This document shows positions 13,294-13,413 of a stretch of DNA of 13,413 nt, piece after piece. Both the position numbers and the translations under genes were made by a program. The stretch comes from Anaerotignum sp. (GTDB lineage: Bacteria; Bacillota; Clostridia; Lachnospirales; Anaerotignaceae). Numbering within the stretch: position 1 is the stretch's first letter; each line of letters starts with the position of its first letter. The notes below the pieces were generated by a model. That model saw nothing but the letters and a program-made list of their open reading frames with translations. It was not told the DNA's origin and made no database searches. The stretch is taken from the NCBI GenBank assembly GCA_020024255.1, contig JAHHTX010000055.1:1-13413 (forward strand), written 5' to 3'.

Positions 13294-13413
13294 TTACAAA
13301 TTGCCAGCTTTGAAAACGGATTGGGAATCCCCCTTTGTTGCTTTCAGCATGGCGTTATGCTTATGCAGAGTTACCCGATATTTGCATAATCTTGTGTATA
13401 TATTATTTACACA
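13294..13413 (-). CDS. Possible 3' end of an unidentified minus-strand gene
   Basis: On the minus strand one frame is open from the window edge to TAA at 13294-13296 (39 codons), ending in AGNL with a TLHKHNAMLKATKGDS stretch before it. Support comes from its position just beyond a bidirectional terminator. The frame is short, I do not recognise a family, and chance is a real alternative. Confidence 0.25.
   Translation of the reverse strand, partial: CVNNIYTRLCKYRVTLHKHNAMLKATKGDSQSVFKAGNL

Overview
The window looks like chromosomal DNA of a low-to-moderate GC, spore-forming anaerobic Clostridia member (Lachnospirales-like). I infer this from RecU, a YhcN/YlaJ-type sporulation lipoprotein, a short clostridial-type flavodoxin, a ProX-type Ala-tRNA(Pro) deacylase, strong AGGAGG ribosome binding sites and sigma-A promoters close to consensus. 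There are no rRNA or tRNA genes, insertion sequences or CRISPR arrays. Most of the window is conserved housekeeping or transport DNA, and the interesting material is intergenic.

Layout. 1-68: a repeat fragment and a terminator-like hairpin. 69-452 (-): YhcN/YlaJ-like lipoprotein. 583-750 (+): a 55-residue single-span membrane protein with its own promoter. 829-1926 (+): ychF, ending at a hairpin shared with the convergent putP (2043-3587, -). 3898-4531 (-): an unannotated 37-codon Cys-containing ORF followed by flavodoxin, behind a consensus promoter whose start site overlaps a GTTAGC-N4-GCTAAC palindrome. 4646-6648 (-): a probable operon of a zinc-ribbon protein, a YibQ-type divergent polysaccharide deacetylase and recU. 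7062-12456 (+): xpt followed by a complete BMP-family nucleoside ABC importer (lipoprotein, double ATPase, two permeases), ending at a strong terminator. 12681-13169 (+): ProX/YbaK-type deacylase. 13224-13280: a bidirectional terminator, followed by what may be the 3' end of a minus-strand gene running off the window.

How the genes work together. The xpt-ABC operon is a purine salvage unit: a lipoprotein captures nucleosides, two permeases and a double ATPase import them, and Xpt converts xanthine to XMP. Xpt has a promoter at 6910-6938 and a structured leader of about 117 nt that lacks the guanine-aptamer core. The flavodoxin unit appears to be under a repressor, plausibly a metal-dependent DtxR-type one, which fits flavodoxin replacing ferredoxin when iron is scarce.

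The best candidate for something undescribed is the small ORF at 4418-4531 (-). It encodes a peptide with a CTC-x4-C motif. Its Cys codons lie in a segment complementary to the sequence just upstream of the flavodoxin ribosome binding site, suggesting a leader peptide or a small metal- or redox-linked protein.
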